Below, one piece after another: positions 58,785-64,000 of a DNA stretch of 64,000 nucleotides (positions are counted from its first letter, which is position 1; each line of letters starts with the position of its first letter). The notes under the pieces are model-generated. The model was given only the letters and a program-made list of their open reading frames with translations. It made no database searches and had not been told where the DNA came from. The position numbers and the translations under genes were made by a program. Source of the stretch: Agarophyton chilense (taxonomy: Eukaryota > Rhodophyta > Florideophyceae > Gracilariales > Gracilariaceae). The stretch covers positions 2,914,001 through 2,978,000 of the forward strand of contig JARGXX010000095.1 of assembly GCA_030374765.1 (NCBI GenBank). The letters are read 5' to 3'.

Positions 58785-61620
58785 CCTTGTCGCTTCCCAA
58801 GAGCCACCTTCGAGACTAAAGGTCATACCTCCCTTGTCCAACACCAGCGCCGGTGTCGCTACCGCTCCACCCGCAACGCCTTCGTCGCCACCACCCCAAA
58901 AGATGGAACTCAATTCTCACCACGCACGAAGCGTTCACGCGTCCAGACCGCAGACACCCGCTCCGTTGGCATCTCCAACCGCCTTTCCAACATCGTTTCG
59001 CTGGTAGAAGAGGACGACTACCCTTCGAGCCAGCTCGCTCTGGCCATACGCTCCGCAGACGCCGCCCACATTCTCAACGCTTCTCTTCGCTCCCCTTCTC
59101 CCAGCCCTCGCCCACTCGTGAAGCTTCATCCCATCGTCTCCTACATCTCATTCATCGCCACCAAGCTCGGCAAATGCAAAGCCGAAGAACTCATTAACCT
59201 CCTCAAGGATCCCAACTACTCCCAAACACTCATTCAACAGGTTACCTCCGTCTCCCACTGCCTTTAACTTCATTCCAAACTATTCGAAGACACTGTCGAC
59301 TCCATCGGCTTCAAATCCACAACCGTTCGTCACAATCCCTCAAACATCACTGCAACTCTCTATCTCAAAAACCCCGTCGATGTCCTTCTCCAGCAACTTC
59401 GCTACGCCACTCGCGCTAACACCTTCTTCCACCCCGTCAGACAGTGTTCTTCAAATGGTTCTCTTGCATTCGCTCATCCCATGGCTTCAAAACTCGGCAG
59501 TTGTGTTTATCCGGACCTCAAACACCACATCTTCTGCTCTCAAGACGCAGATGTTAGTTGGCACAACGTGGACATCGCTGGCATAGAATCTTTCATTGGC
59601 TTCATCCAGCTCTACTCGGACAAGTCCTCCACCTCCATGAAAAGCTCCTCTATCACCTCCTACCCCCTTCACATCACACTCCTCAACTTTTCAGACTCCT
59701 TCCGCCGCCATTGCATCTCCCGCAACTACACCCTCCTTGGCTACTTCCCCACCTCGTTCGACGCCCCTTCCTCCCCATCCGACGAGGAATCCATCGAAGG
59801 CCACCTTATTTCTTCAGCCTTCATCCGCACCACCCGAATGGAACTCATCCAAGAATCTCTACAAACCATCCTCAAACCCCTCGCTGCAGTCGCCCTCAAG
59901 GGTTTCCCTTTCCGTGATGAAGACCAGGTCATTAGACAGTGCCACCCAGTCATCGCAAACTATGTTGCAGACATCCCAGAAGCCAAAGACATCCTCGCCC
60001 TCCTACACGGCACAAACCCATCCAAGCCGTGCCACAGATGCCTAACACCTCGCTCCGACCTCAACCTCCACCTCACTTCCGTATCCCCTCGAACTATTTC
60101 CCACACCCGTCGCACCAGATCCGCACACGACGCTCTTCTCAAGGATGCCAACGACGCCGAACAACTTCGCTGACCGCCCGTAGCAAGAACTCTCAGAGAC
60201 CAAGCAGCATCTGTCCTCCGCACAAACTCCTTCTCCGCGTACCATTCCTTCTTCGAAACATACCCTCTTCTAAATATATCCCCACTCCCCACCCCTTACT
60301 CTATCTTCCCCTTCGAACCCCTTCACACTTTCCATCTGGGTATCTCCAAGCTCGTCAAACTGGCAACCATCGAACGCTTGAAGTCCGACAGCCTCTTCAC
60401 CACTCTCGCGTCCTCCAACGGCTCCTCGAAATCCTTTACATCCATCCGAAGCTCCCTTCTCACCAACGCAAATAACATCCTCGCAGATATCGAAGCCAAC
60501 TTCTCCGCACCCGGACTGCACATCGACTTTTCCACACCCGAAAAGGGTACATACCTAAACGGGTTCTTCACCTTGGACGGCATCAAAGGCATGCTCGAGG
60601 CAAAAGACTACCGCGCTGTCGACATGGTCTTCCCCTTCATAGGTGCCTTCTTCGACCGATGGTGCGGTGAAGGTGACACAGCTCCCATCACCTCCATCTT
60701 CACAGCATACGCAGACCTCTTCACCGCTACACTACACCACAACACCACCTCAGAATGGAGAGACCAACGACTTTGCGATCTCCAAGAACTCATCAAGCAC
60801 TTCAAGTCTCTTTGCGTTTCCGTCCTCGCCCCTTTCCAAGCTTCTCACTTCGGAACACTGAAGTTCCACCTTCTGGACCACATCATTGCTGATATGGATT
60901 TATACGGAAGTCTTCAATTCACTGACGCCGGCATCTACGAACATGCACACCTCCTCTTCAAAAACCACTATCGACGCACATCCCGAAGATCCTCAACCGC
61001 TCACAGAGAAACAGTCGACGCAATCCAGCTCACAGAAGGCTTCCGAAACTGAGCCGCCATTCCCCACCACATTTCCTCCTCCTCAAACTCCTCCTTCCGT
61101 CATGCTCGACGGTTTTCCATGGTCCGCGACGGTACCACCGTTCTCTTCTGCGACATCATCACTGCAAAGAAGTACCTCCGTGCAAACCGAAACTGCTCCA
61201 ATGCCTCTCTCTCAAACATGTTCACTTCTTCCACCCTTTCTTTCATCACCCAAATCTCACGCGACGCCATTTCACCCTTTCACGACCTGTGCCTCGAAGC
61301 TCTCGGACTCTCTTCCTCTTCCCTGTCTCTCTTCTCTCTTACCTTATCCCTGGTCAACTCCGCCTTCATCCCCAGCGGGTTCACCCCCGCCTTGCAAGAC
61401 GTCGACCAAACATTCAACTGCATCCGCTTCAGAGAACCACCAGTCCCCGTCACACAGCGCATATTTGCCACCTCCACCTTCGGTCCTTCCAAACTTCAAA
61501 AGTTCTCTCACATTCTCGTCTGTGGTACTCCACCACCTAACTGCAACTTCCCCACTGTTTGGGTCTGCAAGCTCCTCGCCCTTATTCGCTTTCCCAAAAA
61601 AGATGAAAATCCTATATATA
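58785..61620 (+). pseudogene. Plavaka/CACTA-like DNA-transposon transposase, decayed
   Basis: A single plus-strand frame runs from 58785 to past 61600, interrupted by in-frame stops at 59265 (TAA), 60171 (TGA) and 61050 (TGA) with family-like sequence on both sides of each. The N-terminus has a zinc-finger-like ATFETKGHTSLVQHQRRC. Downstream segments resemble fungal Plavaka/CACTA (CMC) transposases: LYSDKSSTSMKSSSITSYPL, RNYTLLGYFPTSF, CHPVIANYVADIPEAKDI followed by CHRCLTPRSDLN, PLHTFHLGISKLVK, and near the C-terminus FGTLKFHLLDHIIADMDLYG with YEHAHLLFKNHYR. In working relatives this protein would bind the element ends and cut them. Few stops and no frameshift suggest fairly recent death. 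The exact clade is inferred from motif style only. Confidence 0.7.
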
Positions 61621-61643
61621 TTACAGGTTGTAAGTGTGGGCTG

Positions 61644-62219
61644 GCGCTTGGTAAAACGCGGTTGTCAGTAGCGCTTGGTAATTACATACACCAAGCGCCA
61701 CGCGCTGCATTCGACGTATGTGCGATTTTGACACCCTGGATGGAAAACGTTGTGCTGGAGAGCGCGTATGACACATTGGCACGCTCAAAAAATCGTGGCT
61801 AATTGCGCTCAGGCGCTTCGTTCGGGTAACGTAGCGCGCGACTTGCCAGATGTTGGGGCGCAGCACCCATTTTTGCAATTTTTGCTTTTGAAAAAATCAT
61901 AAATTTTAGGCGCGCTGGGCTTCCTGCCAAATCCTGCGTTTGCACATGTTTTATTGTAACATTTTTGCTGCACAACGTGGAGGCGTGCGTCGAGTGTGGC
62001 ACTCAAAGGCGCTTGGTTTCAGCCACATCTCCGCTGCACAGTCGAGCTGTGTTGTAAGCTGGATAATGTGCGAAAATTTTATCAAAAGAAAGGGTTAGGG
62101 TATGCGTTTGCGCTTGGTTCTGTGGCGATTTCGTGGAGGCAGTTGGCACATTGTCAGGCGTTTTGTATGTGCGTTTTTGGGGTCGTGTACGCGGCTGAAA
62201 AAGGTGCGTTTGCGCTTGG
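61644..62219 (+). repeat. Subterminal gcgcttgg repeats of the DNA transposon
   Basis: Exact copies of gcgcttgg at 61644, 61671, 62009, 62110 and 62212 on plus and one on minus at 61691-61698, with a one-base variant at 61813. Two of them sit in a longer repeat (tgcgtttgcgcttggttct). Spaced, mixed-orientation short repeats just inside an element end are typical transposase-binding sites of CACTA elements. The exact terminus and its inverted partner were not found. Confidence 0.55.
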
Positions 62220-62520
62220 TTCTAGGATGGTTTCCATATCCGGCAACACTGGGGGTCGATATTCGTTGGTATTGTCAAGTCCAATGTAGGTTGAGTGTGG
62301 TGAGTAGTAGGTCACGCGAGTGCTGGCGCCACACTCTCAGCTAAAGAGGATGCGTGCAGTGCGTTTAGTGAGGTAGGGATGACGTATGCTTAACGATGAC
62401 AGGTAGATTCTTATGACGTTAAGGTTTGTCCAACAGTGGCATCGCCACTAAGTAGCTATCGGTCAGGGCCTACGGGAGTTTACGTTTTCGTAGAGGATAC
62501 CAGTGTGTACGGGCTTTTAC
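62220..62520. other. Transposon-flank region, no gene
   Basis: About 300 bp between the subterminal repeats and the telomere-like patch. No ORF of interest; the element's right end probably lies here. Confidence 0.35.
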
Positions 62521-62800
62521 AGGTTTCAGGGGTTTAGGGGTTTAGGGGTTTAGGGGTTTTAGGGGAAGCTTTACCTTTATGGGATTTTGAATTTACGGAG
62601 AGGAAAACTTTGTTTAGAGGTTTTAGGGGTTTTAGAGGTTCAGGGGTTCAGAGGCTTAGGGGTTTTAGGGGAAACTTTACCTTTATGGGATTTTTATTTA
62701 CGGAGAGGAAATCATTGTTTAGGGGTTGGAGGGCTTTAGGGGTTTTAGGGGAAGCTTTACGTTTATTGAATTTTAGGGGTTTTAGGGGTCTAGAGTCGAG
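62521..62800 (+). repeat. TTTAGGGG-type telomere-like repeats with embedded unit
   Basis: Begins with a near-perfect run of tttagggg (four copies at about 62532-62565, some with an extra T) and continues with degenerate ttttagggg copies to about 62800. A longer unit is interspersed: aggggaagctttacctttat and its variants at about 62565, 62671 and 62751, followed in the first two by atttacggagaggaaa. This is interstitial telomere-like DNA, or a satellite derived from it. Confidence 0.65.
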
Positions 62801-63207
62801 ACATCAAGTTCCAGTATAGTACGAATGCGTGGTGTACAGATTGTTTGAGGGTGTACTCGATATCTGTGGTGGTTGGATAAAGTTCTGTTTTGAGTGACCT
62901 GCATTCGATAAGTGTACTGGGCTTTATGTGTGTAACTGATAGAGAGAGTAGGTTGTTTCGTTACACTGTATTTTTGAGGCGGAGTTGGCGTATTTAGGGG
63001 CTGAGGTTGAGCTGGAAATAGAGACGTTTGAAAAATGCTTGTTGCTGGATTGGGTGTAATGTAACGGTCGAATATGGGGTGTTTGGCGTTATACTTAAGT
63101 ATAAAGAGGAGGACATGTGTGTTTCTGTGGCAAGGAAGAGAGTTGAATGCAAAATGGAGGAAGAAGAATGGGTGTTTATTGTACCGGGTTGGAATCTAAA
63201 ATCGTGC
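62801..63207. other. Intergenic, 3' side of zinc-cluster gene
   Basis: About 400 bp with no gene on either strand that can be supported. Confidence 0.35.
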
Positions 63208-63996
63208 CTAAATGAGTGTTGTGGTTGACTTCCACCAAGCTGCAAGGCGTAGAATGTTGGGTACGGCAAAGTGGTTGTTGTGTGTTAACCAATCATGAAA
63301 CATGGCGTCTATTTCAAGGTGGGGGGGTGAGGAATCTTGGGAGGATTGGGAAATGGAGTTGAACTTGGATTGCATGCGGCCGTCAAAGAGGTGGAGTGCA
63401 ATTTTGGAGCGAGTTTTGGAGCATGTTCGCCACAAGACCCATGCCAGTTGATAGAGCGAAATGAAGATGCAGTGTCTTGTTCCAAAAGTGTGCGGTTGAG
63501 AATGAGTTTTGAGTCCCTTGCAGAATCCGAGATGGCATCGGTAGCAGGTTCCTTGAGGTGATTTATCGAACCTGCAGTTGCGCGATATATGGTGCGGCGA
63601 AAAGCATCTGAAGCATCGTTGACGGGAATGGGGGCATGCATGATCGTCCGTCAAGTGCACTTGCGTTTTTTCGTGCAGCAAGCATGGCACACAGAGAGGG
63701 GCAAGTCGGCGGGAGAGCTCCTCGAAGTGTGACACGATTTGTTGCGGTGTTTTTCGTTCCAAGGTGTAAAAGAAGGTGGCAGAGTGCGACTGAGATTGAG
63801 AAGGAGCGACAGTGGGGGATTGAGTTGCAGCGGATGGATGCGTGGTTGTCAGCAACGGCGATGGGGTGGAGGTGGGGGGTCGTGGTGGACGACTGGCGTG
63901 GGGTTTGGGACTTTGTGTTGGGCCGCCGTTGTTGTTGATGTTTTGGTTGTTTAAGGATGTTCTGTTTGATTGATTGGGACCGTTTTTTGGCGGCAT
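63208..63996 (-). CDS. Cys/His-rich zinc-cluster protein, 262 aa
   Basis: ATG at 63996, stop at 63208, whole gene just inside the window edge. Residues 1-75 are Asn/Pro/Ser/Thr-rich and disordered. Residues 100-180 form a dense zinc-cluster region: C102-x2-C105, H119-x-C121, C128-x2-C131 with H135/H136, C141, C151-x2-C154 and later His/Cys up to C176 (CFRCFSPHHISRNCRF, then GTCYRCHLGFCKGL). The spacing suggests three or four small zinc sites arranged like stacked knuckles. It recalls Cys clusters found near helicase or transposon genes in fungal genomes, an impression from memory. The C-terminal 80 residues are globular with Trp (MFHDWLTHNNH, RLAAWWK). Function not assigned; it may be an accessory protein of the nearby transposon or a host protein. 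Confidence 0.6.
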   Translation of the reverse strand: MPPKNGPNQSNRTSLNNQNINNNGGPTQSPKPHASRPPRPPTSTPSPLLTTTHPSAATQSPTVAPSQSQSHSATFFYTLERKTPQQIVSHFEELSRRLAPLCVPCLLHEKTQVHLTDDHACPHSRQRCFRCFSPHHISRNCRFDKSPQGTCYRCHLGFCKGLKTHSQPHTFGTRHCIFISLYQLAWVLWRTCSKTRSKIALHLFDGRMQSKFNSISQSSQDSSPPHLEIDAMFHDWLTHNNHFAVPNILRLAAWWKSTTTLI

Positions 63997-64000
63997 GGGC

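Overview
The window looks like nuclear DNA of a compact-genome eukaryote. It has 40S ribosomal protein S2, the RNA polymerase II subunit RPB7, spliceosomal SF3B3 and eukaryotic-type RTCB. Genes are mostly single-exon, with rare short spliceosomal introns (90-102 nt, GTRAGT donors). Gene-dense islands alternate with retrotransposon-rich stretches. A florideophyte red alga (Chondrus-like) would fit, but this is inference from architecture and not from a diagnostic marker.

Layout. 1-6.7 kb: a 518-bp LTR-like sequence at the left edge, then gene-poor DNA. 6.8-9.6 kb: a proline-rich coiled-coil protein convergent with RTCB. 9.6-17.5 kb: mostly intergenic, with small repeats, an rRNA-like motif and a decayed ORF. 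17.7-32.1 kb: the main gene island, holding a 73-aa C2H2 zinc-finger protein, a membrane kinase with a voltage-sensor domain, a diacylglycerol kinase, a short XRN-family 5'-3' exonuclease (3 exons), RPS2, RPB7 and SF3B3. 34.1-35.1 kb: an alpha-kinase-fold protein that has lost its catalytic residues. 38.1-48.5 kb: a young Ty3/Gypsy element with 1432-bp LTRs inserted in the integrase region of an older Gypsy copy. 49.0-56.8 kb: a second copy of the 518-bp LTR-like sequence followed by decayed element-like DNA, an unrecognised 322-aa ORF and a chromodomain ORF. 56.8-58.4 kb: a minus-strand tandem array of splice-site-bearing units. 58.8-62.3 kb: a decayed Plavaka/CACTA-like DNA transposon with subterminal repeats. 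62.5-62.8 kb: TTTAGGGG-type telomere-like repeats. 63.2-64.0 kb: a Cys/His-rich zinc-cluster protein.

Most notable is the gene at 18277-20847. It encodes four membrane segments that read like a voltage sensor of the Hv1 proton-channel/voltage-sensing-phosphatase type (S2 F-x2-D-x3-R, S4 R-x2-R-x2-R, then a coiled coil), fused to an apparently active TKL/Raf-like protein kinase. The natural reading is a voltage-gated kinase, and I know of no described family with that architecture. It is divergent from a soluble diacylglycerol kinase across a 686-bp shared upstream region. Other strong oddities are the alpha-kinase pseudokinase, the intron-microexon array in an intron-poor genome, and the telomere-like repeat patch beside a dead DNA transposon.
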